A stretch of DNA of 64,000 nucleotides. Source: Novosphingobium sp. GTDB lineage: Bacteria; Pseudomonadota; Alphaproteobacteria; Sphingomonadales; Sphingomonadaceae. The stretch is taken from positions 42,904 to 106,903 of the forward strand of contig NZ_JAHEBV010000063.1 in NCBI RefSeq assembly GCF_024642085.1, in the 5' to 3' direction. Under the pieces are notes generated by a model. It did not search any database, was not told the origin of the DNA, and saw only the letters and a list, made by a program, of their open reading frames with translations. Shown here piece by piece: positions 51,148 through 59,052 of the stretch. Both the position numbers and the translations under genes were made by a program. Every line of letters starts with the position of its first letter. Within the stretch, counting starts at the first letter, position 1.

Positions 51148-53025
51148 TTAGTGCATCCGGCTGACGGCGAAGCGGGCCAGATCGCGCAGCGGACTTGCCT
51201 TTGGTCCGAACATGTCGAGCGCTTCGTGACAGGCATTTTCCAATTGGCTGGCCTGCTTGGCCGCGCCTTCCAACCCCAGCAAAGCGGTCGCGCTCTTGCG
51301 GCCGGCATCGCCATCCTTGCGCAGCGCCTTGCCGACAACCGCCGTATCGCCAATTGAATCCAGCATGTCATCGCGGATCTGGAAGACGAGGCCCAAGTTC
51401 TCGGCAAAGCGCAGCAGCCGGCTGCGTTCCTCTGCGGAACAACTGCCAAGCATGGCCCCGGCTTCGACTGCAAAGCGGATAAGCGCCCCGGTCTTGCGCG
51501 ATTCGCATTCGAACAGGTCCTGCTTGGTTGGCGCAGCAGGCGGATACAGATCCATCATCTGGCCGCCGGCGAGGCCGTCCTGACCGACCGCGCGGGCCAG
51601 CGCCAGCACCAGGTTGGCGCGCACCGCTGGATCGGCGTGCGTTGCTTCGTCTGCCAGCATTTCAAAGCCCAGCGCGATCAGCGCATCGCCAGCCAGCACG
51701 GCAGTCGCCTCGTCAAACTTGCGGTGTAACGTGGGGCGGCCGCGGCGAAGATCATCGTCGTCCATACAAGGCAGATCATCATGCACCAGCGACTGCGCGT
51801 GGATGCACTCTATCGCCGCACCGACCCGCAGCGCCTGGGGATATGCCCCCCCGCACAGGTCGGCCACTGCGGCAACCAGCAAGGCGCGGAACCGCTTGCC
51901 GCCGCCTATCGTGGCATAGCGCATCGCTTCAGCCAGTCGGCGATCGCGCCCGCGCGCGGCACCTATCGCCGAGTCCAGCTCGTTATCGATGGCGCGGCGC
52001 AAGCCTGACAGACGATCTTCGAGCGATCCTGTCACGGCTTTTTCATCAATGGGATCAAGGGAAACAGCGCGGAAGCGCACGCGCTCGGCCTCTCCGTCGC
52101 ATTCCTCGATCGCAAAACCAAGCGCTGCCAAGGCTTCACAAACGCCCGTGACCGCCGCTTCAGGGGTTGAAGCAGCTGCTGTCACCCCGATAGTCCCAGC
52201 GTAGTCCGCAGCATCGGCGGGCAAATTGGCAGCACTGGCAATCAACCGCGCGTCCGGACATCCTGCAGCCTGTGCCACCTCGACCAGGCGGCGGGCGTTG
52301 GACGATATTGTATCGCCCACTACCAGCACCAGGTCGCACCGCGGTGCGATAGCCTCTATCGCTTGCTGGCGGTTGGTTGTGGCATAGCAGATGTCGCTTG
52401 AACGCGGGCCGACAACATCGCGATAGCGTGCCGTGATTGCGGCAATCATGCCTTCGGCCTCTCGCATCGCGAAAGTGGTCTGCACGGCATAGGCAACAGC
52501 GGTATTGGGGGCGAGCTCAAGCGTGTCGAGATCGTCGGGGCGGTTGACGACCGAAACCACACCAGCGGGTACTTGGCCCAGCGTGCCGACCACTTCGGGA
52601 TGGCCCAGATGGCCAATTAGCAGGACATGCCGCCCAGCGCGGTACCACGCTTCGACTTCAGCATGCACTTTGGAAACCAGCGGGCAGATCGCATCGACCA
52701 GACGCAGTTGCCGAGCCTGCGCAGCCACCTTTACCGAACGCGCGCTGCCATGCGCCGACAGTATGGCAACAGCGCCTTCGGGAATCTCGTTCACGTCCTG
52801 AACAAACACTGCGCCCTTGCGTTCAAGCTCTTCCACTACGGCACGGTTGTGTACAATTGCGCGCCTGACATAAACCGGAGCACCGGCCCGTTGCAGCGCC
52901 TGTTCGACCGTATCGATTGCGCGCTGTACGCCCGCACAAAATCCGCGCGGGTTAGCCAGTAGTACGCGCCGGGACCCGCTAATTTGCTTGTCGCCGTGAC
53001 CTTGGGTGTTACAGCGTGACGCCAT
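51148..53025 (-). CDS. Fused IspH (HMBPP reductase) - polyprenyl diphosphate synthase (CrtE/IspA type)
   Basis: One uninterrupted 625-residue frame with two complete enzymes. Residues 19-322 are IspH, which reduces HMBPP to IPP and DMAPP: Fe-S ligands Cys30 (NPRGFCAGV), Cys114 (DAICPLVSKVH) and Cys213 (SDICYATTNRQ), plus His59 (IVHN), His142 and Glu144 (GHPEVVGT). Residues 335-625 are a trans-prenyl synthase: GGGKRFR, first Asp-rich motif DDLPCMD (416-422), LRRGRPT, and second motif DDMLD (552-556). Q411, five residues before the first motif, is non-aromatic, so a C20 product (CrtE role) is plausible. The ATG at 53025 has AAGGA 7 nt upstream, supporting an 18-residue N-terminal extension. Divergent from crtI; likely precursor supply for carotenoids. 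Confidence 0.92.
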   Translation of the reverse strand: MASRCNTQGHGDKQISGSRRVLLANPRGFCAGVQRAIDTVEQALQRAGAPVYVRRAIVHNRAVVEELERKGAVFVQDVNEIPEGAVAILSAHGSARSVKVAAQARQLRLVDAICPLVSKVHAEVEAWYRAGRHVLLIGHLGHPEVVGTLGQVPAGVVSVVNRPDDLDTLELAPNTAVAYAVQTTFAMREAEGMIAAITARYRDVVGPRSSDICYATTNRQQAIEAIAPRCDLVLVVGDTISSNARRLVEVAQAAGCPDARLIASAANLPADAADYAGTIGVTAAASTPEAAVTGVCEALAALGFAIEECDGEAERVRFRAVSLDPIDEKAVTGSLEDRLSGLRRAIDNELDSAIGAARGRDRRLAEAMRYATIGGGKRFRALLVAAVADLCGGAYPQALRVGAAIECIHAQSLVHDDLPCMDDDDLRRGRPTLHRKFDEATAVLAGDALIALGFEMLADEATHADPAVRANLVLALARAVGQDGLAGGQMMDLYPPAAPTKQDLFECESRKTGALIRFAVEAGAMLGSCSAEERSRLLRFAENLGLVFQIRDDMLDSIGDTAVVGKALRKDGDAGRKSATALLGLEGAAKQASQLENACHEALDMFGPKASPLRDLARFAVSRMH

Positions 53026-53125
53026 GCTTATCCTTCACGTCCCCGTATTGCGCCGCGACCTGCAGCGGAGCCAGCCGCCCATTGGGACATGTTGTTTGCA
53101 CCCTGTTGCCGCATAAGTGCAAGCA

Positions 53126-54598
53126 ATGACTGCAAAACAGACCGCCATTGTAATTGGTTCCGGATTCGGCGGGCTGGCTCTTGCCATCCGGCTGCAAAGC
53201 GCGGGCATCGCAACGACAATTGTCGAAGCCCGCGACCGTCCGGGTGGACGCGCCTATGTCTGGAAACAGGACGGCTATACATTTGACGCTGGACCCACGG
53301 TGATAACCGATCCGGCCTGCCTGGAAGAATTGTGGGCGCTGTCGGGCAGCCGCATGGCCGATGATGTTACCCTGTTGCCGGTCCATCCGTTCTACCGATT
53401 GATCTGGAATGACGGAACGAAGTTTGATTATTCCAACGTCGATGCCGAACTTAATGCCGAAATCGCCAAGCTCGATCCGGCTGACATGGCTGGCTACGCG
53501 CGGTTCCTGGAATATTCGAAAGGCGTGTATGAGGAAGGCTATCTAAAGCTGGGAGCCGTGCCGTTCCTCGACTTCTCCCAGATGTTGAAAGCTGCGCCGG
53601 CACTGGCAAAATATCAAGCCTGGCGCTCGGTCTATTCAATCGTTTCAAGCTTCGTCAAAAACGACAAGCTGCGCCAGGCGCTGTCGTTTCATACCCTGCT
53701 GGTCGGCGGCAACCCGATGAACACCAGCAGCATATATACCCTTATTCACCGGCTCGAAAAACTGGGCGGGGTATGGTTTGCCAAGGGCGGGACCAATGAA
53801 CTGGTCAATGGCATGGTTGCGTTGTTTGAGCGGCTTGGGGGTACGTTGATCCTTGGTGACAAGGTCTCACGCATTTCCCACACGGGCAAGCGCGTGACCG
53901 GCGTAGAAACGGCTGGCGGTAAGGTGCTGAGCGCCGACATGGTTGCGACCAACGGCGATCTGGTTCACAGCTACGGTCTGATTGAAGGGTCGGCCTATGC
54001 AGCGCGCAAGGTTCGCTCGCTTCACCGCAAGCGCTTTTCACCCAGTCTGTTCGTGGTCCATTTTGGGCTTAACGGCACGTTCCCCGGCATCGCCCATCAT
54101 TCGATTTTGTTTTCCGATCGTTACGGTCCGTTGCTGAAAGACATATACAAGTCCGGCACTCTGGCGGATGACCCCTCGCTCTATCTTCACCACCCCAGCG
54201 CTACCGATAGTGGCATGGCACCTGCTGGCAAGTCGGCGTTCTATGCTCTTGCTCCTGTACCGCACATGGGCCGTGCGCCGGTTGACTGGGCGGTTGAGGG
54301 GCCGCGTTACCGCGATGTAGTGCTGGGCCGGATTCGCGATTTGCTGATCCCCGACCTCGATCAGCGCATGGACACCTGTTTTCACTACACACCGCAGGAC
54401 TTCCATGACGATCTGGGCGCCCATCTGGGCAGTGCCTTCAGCCTTGAGCCGGTGCTGTGGCAAAGTGCCTGGTTCCGCGGCCACAACCGCGACGATCACT
54501 TTTCCAACCTGTATTTTGTAGGCGCGGGCACCCACCCAGGCGCGGGGATACCGGGCGTCGTGGGCAGCGCCAAGGCCACCGCCAGCCTGATCGTGTAA
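53126..54598 (+). CDS. crtI: Phytoene desaturase
   Basis: A 490-residue FAD enzyme introducing double bonds into phytoene to give lycopene. N-terminal VIGSGFGGLALAIRLQSAG Rossmann motif, EARDRPGGRAYVWKQDGYTFDAGPTVITDP, the central GGNPMNTSSIYTLIHRLEK, FAKGGTNELVNGMVALFERLGG, and a C-terminal YFVGAGTHPGAGIPGVVGSAKATASLI carotenoid-oxidase signature. Start ATG 53126 is used; a GTG at 53117 is the alternative. It diverges from the IspH-prenyl-synthase gene across 100 bp, which must carry both promoters, and is followed by crtZ after 29 nt. Confidence 0.96.
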   Translation: MTAKQTAIVIGSGFGGLALAIRLQSAGIATTIVEARDRPGGRAYVWKQDGYTFDAGPTVITDPACLEELWALSGSRMADDVTLLPVHPFYRLIWNDGTKFDYSNVDAELNAEIAKLDPADMAGYARFLEYSKGVYEEGYLKLGAVPFLDFSQMLKAAPALAKYQAWRSVYSIVSSFVKNDKLRQALSFHTLLVGGNPMNTSSIYTLIHRLEKLGGVWFAKGGTNELVNGMVALFERLGGTLILGDKVSRISHTGKRVTGVETAGGKVLSADMVATNGDLVHSYGLIEGSAYAARKVRSLHRKRFSPSLFVVHFGLNGTFPGIAHHSILFSDRYGPLLKDIYKSGTLADDPSLYLHHPSATDSGMAPAGKSAFYALAPVPHMGRAPVDWAVEGPRYRDVVLGRIRDLLIPDLDQRMDTCFHYTPQDFHDDLGAHLGSAFSLEPVLWQSAWFRGHNRDDHFSNLYFVGAGTHPGAGIPGVVGSAKATASLIV

Positions 54599-54627
54599 TC
54601 GCAGGCAGAAGACGCTATAAAGCTACC

Positions 54628-55131
54628 ATGCACCTTGTAACATTTGCCCTGATATTCCTGGCGACCATCGCCTTCATGGAAGTGTTCGCTTACGTGATGC
54701 ACCGCTGGGTAATGCACGGCGTGGGCTGGTTCCTTCATGCCAGCCACCACCGCGCGCGAACCGGGCCGTTCGAATGGAATGACCTTTACGCAGTGATCTT
54801 TGCCGGACCGTCAATTGCGCTGCTGTGGATGGGTGTACGCGGCGGTTGGGGAGACTGGGCAGCCGCTGTTGGGGCGGGAATTGCCGGCTACGGCGCGATC
54901 TATTTCGGGTTTCACGACTGGATCGTGCATCAGCGGCTGCCCCACCGGATCGTGCCGCGCAGCGCTTATTTCAAACGGATCGTCCAGGCCCACCGCCTGC
55001 ATCACGTAGTTGAAAGCAAACACGGGACAGTCAGTTTCGGGTTTTTGTGGGCGCCGCCGGTTGATCAGCTCAAGGCAGAACTGAAGGCATCGTCCGGGGC
55101 GCAGCTGCGTGAGCCTTCGCTGCAAGATTAG
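54628..55131 (+). CDS. crtZ: Beta-carotene 3-hydroxylase (CrtZ type)
   Basis: A 167-residue membrane di-iron hydroxylase turning beta-carotene to zeaxanthin. Three or four hydrophobic helices surround the His clusters HRWVMH, HASHH, HDWIVHQR and HRLHH, the CrtZ pattern. The ATG at 54628 is chosen; the longer frame re-reads crtI. Its stop overlaps that of the converging crtB by 4 nt. With crtB, crtI and crtY present, the predicted pathway product is zeaxanthin, the base for nostoxanthin in sphingomonads (CrtG not seen here). Confidence 0.94.
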   Translation: MHLVTFALIFLATIAFMEVFAYVMHRWVMHGVGWFLHASHHRARTGPFEWNDLYAVIFAGPSIALLWMGVRGGWGDWAAAVGAGIAGYGAIYFGFHDWIVHQRLPHRIVPRSAYFKRIVQAHRLHHVVESKHGTVSFGFLWAPPVDQLKAELKASSGAQLREPSLQD

Positions 55132-56051
55132 CGTGGGCGGATCCAAAGGCCGGTGCGCGGAGCAGGCTTTGGCTTGGTCAACCCGCGCAGCGCAGATTGC
55201 CCCAGCAAGGCGAGTTTACCTGCGCTGCTGACCCGCACCCGCTCGTCCCAGGCGGCCTCGCCCAGCGCCCAAACCTTCTCGCCGATTGCCCCATAAATCC
55301 CGTCTGCCGCCAATACCGCCAGGCGGGATCGGAACGGCAGGCGTGCCGCGCCCACCCGGGCTGATGCGCGATAGGGCCGGGCGCTATCAACCAGCCGCGC
55401 CGCAAGCCGGGCCACGGCGGGACGGTGATGGAGATCGATCAGATTTTCTTCGCTGAGTCCTTCGGTTGCCAGCCACTGCGCGGGAAGATAGCAGCGCCCT
55501 ACCTTGGCATCGGGCACCACGTCGCGGGCAATGTTCGCGAGCTGAAAGGCCAGTCCAAGATCGCAGGCCCGGTCCAGCGTATCGTCATCATCCGGCGCTA
55601 CGCCCATCACAATCGCCATCATGCAGCCGACCGATCCCGCCACGTAATAGCAATAGCGCATCAGGTCGTCTTCACTGGCCGGGCGCCAATCCGCTGCATC
55701 CAGCGCGAAACCTGCCAGATGATCGGCGATGTAGCGGCGCGGCATAGCGGTTTCGCGCGCGACCTGACGCAGCGCGGCAAAGGGAAGGGGCACGGGTGCA
55801 TCACTGTCGAGCGCAGCCCAGGTCAGCGCATCCAACTGGCCATGCGTACCCGGATCGGGCACATCCGCCGTGGCGCCGTGGCCCAGTTCCTGTCCATCGG
55901 TCATGTCGTCGGCCGCGCGGCACCAGGCGTAAAGCAGCCAGGCCCTTTCGCGGGTTTTGGGCGCGAACAGGCGGCTCGCGGCAGCAAAGCTTTGCGATCC
56001 GCGTGCGATGGTGTCGCGGGCCGCGGCGACAAGGGTGGTGCGCTCGCTCAT
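55128..56051 (-). CDS. crtB: Phytoene synthase
   Basis: A 307-residue squalene/phytoene-synthase-fold enzyme condensing two GGPP to phytoene. The first Asp-rich motif lies in WCRAADDMTDG, the second in FQLANIARDVVPDAKVGRCYLP. YYVAGSVGCMMAIVMG and the FAAASRLFAPKTRERAWLLYAWCR N-terminus are typical. It starts within the crtY end (4 nt ATGA overlap), so crtY-crtB is one operon converging on crtI-crtZ. Its GGPP must come from the prenyl-synthase half of the fused IspH protein or another synthase elsewhere. Confidence 0.95.
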   Translation of the reverse strand: MSERTTLVAAARDTIARGSQSFAAASRLFAPKTRERAWLLYAWCRAADDMTDGQELGHGATADVPDPGTHGQLDALTWAALDSDAPVPLPFAALRQVARETAMPRRYIADHLAGFALDAADWRPASEDDLMRYCYYVAGSVGCMMAIVMGVAPDDDDTLDRACDLGLAFQLANIARDVVPDAKVGRCYLPAQWLATEGLSEENLIDLHHRPAVARLAARLVDSARPYRASARVGAARLPFRSRLAVLAADGIYGAIGEKVWALGEAAWDERVRVSSAGKLALLGQSALRGLTKPKPAPRTGLWIRPR

Positions 56052-57196
56052 CGGCGCAGCAGCGCGCCCAGCGCGGCGCCCACTGGCACCGGCGGTTTTC
56101 CCGACAGGATGCGCAGCTTGTCTGCCGCTGTCGGGACGCCTCCGTAAAAGCGCGCGACCAGCGCGAACGGCAGCCGGTAGAAATGCTCAAACACCCGGTA
56201 ACGCTCGGCCGGGGCGGCGGCATGAAAAAGCATGCGGTTAAGCACGCGGAAGAACCGCATCGATTGCCAGTGGCGCGCAAACAGCGCCCGGCTCCACTGC
56301 GCGAGCGATGCGCTGTCGAAAGGGCCGTTGCGCTGCGCAAGATCGACTGCGTTCTGCAGCGCAAGGCCGAACGAATAGCCGGTGGTGGCATGAAAAAACC
56401 CGCCGCGCATACCAAGCCGGGCGACGGGATCATCATCGGGCCAGAACGTGTCCGGATCCCCCCCGATCAGGATCGGCAAGACACCGTGTTCGCGCCGGAC
56501 TTCTTTGCCCAGCAAACCGCGCTCATCGGCAAGGGTCCGGACCCGGTCCGATACGGCATTGATGTCAAGCTCCGGGCCGTCTGCATAATACGTATCTTCC
56601 ACCAGCACGCGATCGGCCGCCATCGGCAGGACATAGACAAACCGGTATCCGTCGATTTGCGGAATGTCTGCATCCATTACCGTGGCACAGGCGGCATCGC
56701 CAGCGCGGGCGGCAAACTCGATCCCGACAAACTTCTGCCAGCCCAGTTCCAGCCCCGGCATCGGTCCGGTCGGTCCCCGGGCATCGATAACCCCGCTTGC
56801 GCGAATGCACTCACCCGATTTCAGCACCACTTGATCGACGTGAATTGCCGCGACCGCAGCGCCAGTTCGCCAAGAGCCTGCCGGTAGCCGGGTCCTTACC
56901 AGCCGGTCCAGATCGGCTGCCGTGACCGCGTTGTAGGCGAAATCGAAGGTTCGTTTGCGGCGCGGAAACCGCACGGTGTGCCGGGGCCAGCGCACGGGAT
57001 TCAAGGCGGCGATCAGATCTTTCGCGGCGTCCGGCACATCGCTGTCGAAAAACGACCAGGTATGGTTGCCGCCAAAGGTTTCATCCGCTTCAAGCAGAAG
57101 AATTGGCACGTCGGGCCTTTGCTGGACCAGGCACAGTGCGGCAAGCGCGCCGGCCAGACCGCCGCCGACGATTATTACGGGCAACGCTATATTCAT
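56048..57196 (-). CDS. crtY: Lycopene beta-cyclase (CrtY type)
   Basis: A 382-residue flavoprotein cyclising both ends of lycopene to beta-carotene. N-terminal VIIVGGGLAGALAALCLVQ, LLEADETFGGNHTWSFFDSDV, VIDARGPTGP, GWQKFVGIEF, a DYVLP-like mid region (RFVYVLPMAADRVLVEDTYY) and GMRGGFFHATTGYSFGLALQNAVDLA, all CrtY marks. First gene of the crtY-crtB operon; diverges from the DUF2141 gene across 95 bp. Confidence 0.94.
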   Translation of the reverse strand: MNIALPVIIVGGGLAGALAALCLVQQRPDVPILLLEADETFGGNHTWSFFDSDVPDAAKDLIAALNPVRWPRHTVRFPRRKRTFDFAYNAVTAADLDRLVRTRLPAGSWRTGAAVAAIHVDQVVLKSGECIRASGVIDARGPTGPMPGLELGWQKFVGIEFAARAGDAACATVMDADIPQIDGYRFVYVLPMAADRVLVEDTYYADGPELDINAVSDRVRTLADERGLLGKEVRREHGVLPILIGGDPDTFWPDDDPVARLGMRGGFFHATTGYSFGLALQNAVDLAQRNGPFDSASLAQWSRALFARHWQSMRFFRVLNRMLFHAAAPAERYRVFEHFYRLPFALVARFYGGVPTAADKLRILSGKPPVPVGAALGALLRR

Positions 57197-57291
57197 GGTT
57201 TTGCCCTAAACGAAGGACTTGAAAGTGCCTAGCCTCACCAAAGGGGCGGGGACACAACGGGATTTCAACGACTGTTGATTGGGCGATTTTG

Positions 57292-57771
57292 ATGATGAAA
57301 ACCGCACCGCGATACTTTCGGCTGGCCGCTCTGGCAGCTATTGCGGCCATCGCAGCGATGGTGCCAGGCTCTCCGGGTCTGGCTGGCAGCGCTTTGCCTC
57401 AGCACACTTCGCTGACCGTCACCATTACGGGCATCAAATCGTCCAAAGGCGTGATTCGTCTGGCGGTCTGCCCGCCACAGGCCGGATTTCCGGAATGCAA
57501 GGAACGGGTCGTCAGCACGTCTGATCTGACGATAACAAACGGCACGGCGCATACCGTGCTAACAGGCTTGGCCCCGGGCAGTTACGCTATCAGCGTTTTC
57601 CACGACGCCAACGCGAACGGCAAGCTGGATACCTTTGCGGGCATTCCGCGCGAAGGCTACGGGTTTTCGGCCAACCCGGGTTTCAAGCCGCGGGCACCCA
57701 GGTTCGACGAAGCCAAGATCGAACTGACGGGCAGTGAAGCCACCGAAATCAAGATGCGGTACATTCTGTAA
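57292..57771 (+). CDS. DUF2141 exported protein beside crtY
   Basis: A 159-residue secreted protein with a signal peptide (basic start, then LAALAAIAAIAAMVPG, cleavage near residue 31) and a DUF2141 beta domain: LTVTITGIKSSKGVIRLAVC, PGSYAISVFHDANANGKLDTFAGIPREGYGFS, EIKMRYIL. The FHDANANGKLDT segment is the family signature and looks like a calcium-type loop. Members often sit beside carotenoid genes in sphingomonads; the role is unknown. ATG codons at 57292 and 57295 both serve. The 95 bp gap to crtY holds both promoters. Confidence 0.82.
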   Translation: MMKTAPRYFRLAALAAIAAIAAMVPGSPGLAGSALPQHTSLTVTITGIKSSKGVIRLAVCPPQAGFPECKERVVSTSDLTITNGTAHTVLTGLAPGSYAISVFHDANANGKLDTFAGIPREGYGFSANPGFKPRAPRFDEAKIELTGSEATEIKMRYIL

Positions 57772-57793
57772 CCAGATCACCGTTTCGCGCGAA

Positions 57794-57828
57794 AAAGGGA
57801 ATGCGGCGCAGTGCCGCGCCTTCCCCTT
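57794..57828 (+). terminator. Terminator-like hairpin after the DUF2141 gene
   Basis: GGGAA ... GCGGC-loop-GCCGC ... TTCCC forms a two-part stem (57798-57807 with 57813-57825) flanked by AAA on the left and TTT on the right (57826-57828). The U-run is only three long, so termination may be partial and could work on either strand. It lies between DUF2141 and msrB. Confidence 0.4.
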
Positions 57829-57880
57829 TGGCCCGTTGCCCCCCATATGGTGCAACGGTTAAGCCCGGAACGAGAGGTTC

Positions 57881-58381
57881 ATGATGTCGCAGCCCATTGC
57901 CACCCGCCGCTGGATTATCGGCGCTGCTCTTGGCGGAGTTGGCGCGCTGGCGTTGTCGCAGCACCTGGCGGCAGGGCGCCCCGGTGCACCATACAAGCTG
58001 ACCGATGCACAGTGGCGCCAGCGGCTCACCCCGGCTTCGTACAAGGTCCTTCGTCACGCTGATACCGAAGTGCCGGGGACCAGCCCGCTGCTGAAAGAGC
58101 ATCGCGCTGGCGTGTTCCACTGCGCCGGCTGCAATTGGCCGCTCTATGATGCCAAGACCAAGTATGACAGCGGCACCGGTTGGCCCAGCTTTTGGCAGCC
58201 GCTGCCAAATGCTGTTGCCACGATGACCGATTTGGAAACCGGCTATCCCCGGACCGAAGTGCACTGCCGCAATTGCGGCGGGCATCTTGGCCATGTCTTT
58301 AACGATGGTCCTAAGCCCACCGGCAAGCGCTATTGCATGAACGGCCTGGCGCTGGCGTTTCGCGCCGCAGGGAAGGCGTGA
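57881..58381 (+). CDS. msrB: Exported peptide-methionine (R)-S-oxide reductase
   Basis: A 166-residue MsrB repairing R-methionine sulfoxide in proteins. The N-terminus ATRRWIIGAALGGVGALALS has a twin arginine before a hydrophobic run, suggesting Tat or Sec export to the periplasm. Zinc cysteines appear as CAGC and CRNC; GTGWPSFWQP, TEVHC and the catalytic RYCMNGLAL are intact. The ATG at 57881 follows GAGAGG. It overlaps msrA by 1 nt (TGATG). Exported MsrB-MsrA beside carotenoid and photolyase genes suggests repair of light- or singlet-oxygen-damaged envelope proteins. Confidence 0.93.
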   Translation: MMSQPIATRRWIIGAALGGVGALALSQHLAAGRPGAPYKLTDAQWRQRLTPASYKVLRHADTEVPGTSPLLKEHRAGVFHCAGCNWPLYDAKTKYDSGTGWPSFWQPLPNAVATMTDLETGYPRTEVHCRNCGGHLGHVFNDGPKPTGKRYCMNGLALAFRAAGKA

Positions 58382-59052
58382 TGCGCGCTGCTGTGTGGAT
58401 CGCAGTGGGTCTGGCCGCGGCTGCAGGCACGCTGGCCTTTGCCCCTCGCAACGAAGCTGCTCCGGTGACATCCGCGGTGCGGATTGCGCCGCCTCAAGCG
58501 ATTGCTGAAAAAGGCCCTCAGGTGGCGGTCTTCGCGGGGGGCTGTTTCTGGGGAATGGAAGGGCTGTTCGAACACGTCAGAGGCGTGACCGGCGTGGTCA
58601 GCGGCTATGCTGGCGGCGCGAGCAGCACGGCTACGTATGACCAAGTGTCGGACGAAACGACCGGTCATGCCGAATCGGTTCGAATTTCGTATGATCCATC
58701 GCGCATTAGCTACGGCCAGTTGCTGCAGATATACTTCTATGCGGCGCATGATCCGACACAGCTCAACCGCCAGACGCCGGATACCGGGCCAAGCTATCGC
58801 TCAGCCATTTTCCCGCAATCCGCCCAGCAGCGGGCCACGGCGGCGGCCTATATCGCCGCGCTGAACAAGGCCGGCGCATTTCGGAAGCCGGTGGTCACCA
58901 GGATCGAAAACGGAGCGTTTTTCCCGGCCGAGCGTTATCATCAGGATTTCATGCGCCGCAATCCGCAGCATCCCTATATCACCACGTGGGACATGCCCAA
59001 GTTGGCCCGGTTCAAGGCAGCTTTCCCGGCAAGCTACGCGGCCACTTACTGA
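58381..59052 (+). CDS. msrA: Exported peptide-methionine (S)-S-oxide reductase
   Basis: A 223-residue MsrA with an N-terminal signal peptide (MRAAVWIAVGLAAAAGTLAF, cleavage probably after AAP-type region near residue 27). Catalytic Cys in AGGCFWGMEGLF, then GVVSGYAGG, YDQVSDETTGHAE, and a C-terminal AERYHQDFMRRNP-Y sequence. The start ATG shares its A with the msrB TGA. Reduces S-methionine sulfoxide. Its end overlaps the converging TlpA-like gene by 7 nt; that thioredoxin-like lipoprotein may be a reductant for this pair. Confidence 0.92.
   Translation: MRAAVWIAVGLAAAAGTLAFAPRNEAAPVTSAVRIAPPQAIAEKGPQVAVFAGGCFWGMEGLFEHVRGVTGVVSGYAGGASSTATYDQVSDETTGHAESVRISYDPSRISYGQLLQIYFYAAHDPTQLNRQTPDTGPSYRSAIFPQSAQQRATAAAYIAALNKAGAFRKPVVTRIENGAFFPAERYHQDFMRRNPQHPYITTWDMPKLARFKAAFPASYAATY

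Noticed and set aside
51148..53025. Fusion as an artefact of two adjacent genes
   Set aside because: The frame is continuous, the junction (residues 320-335) has no internal stop, and both enzymes are complete on each side. No internal start with a good ribosome site was noticed at the junction, although a separate prenyl-synthase start cannot be fully excluded.
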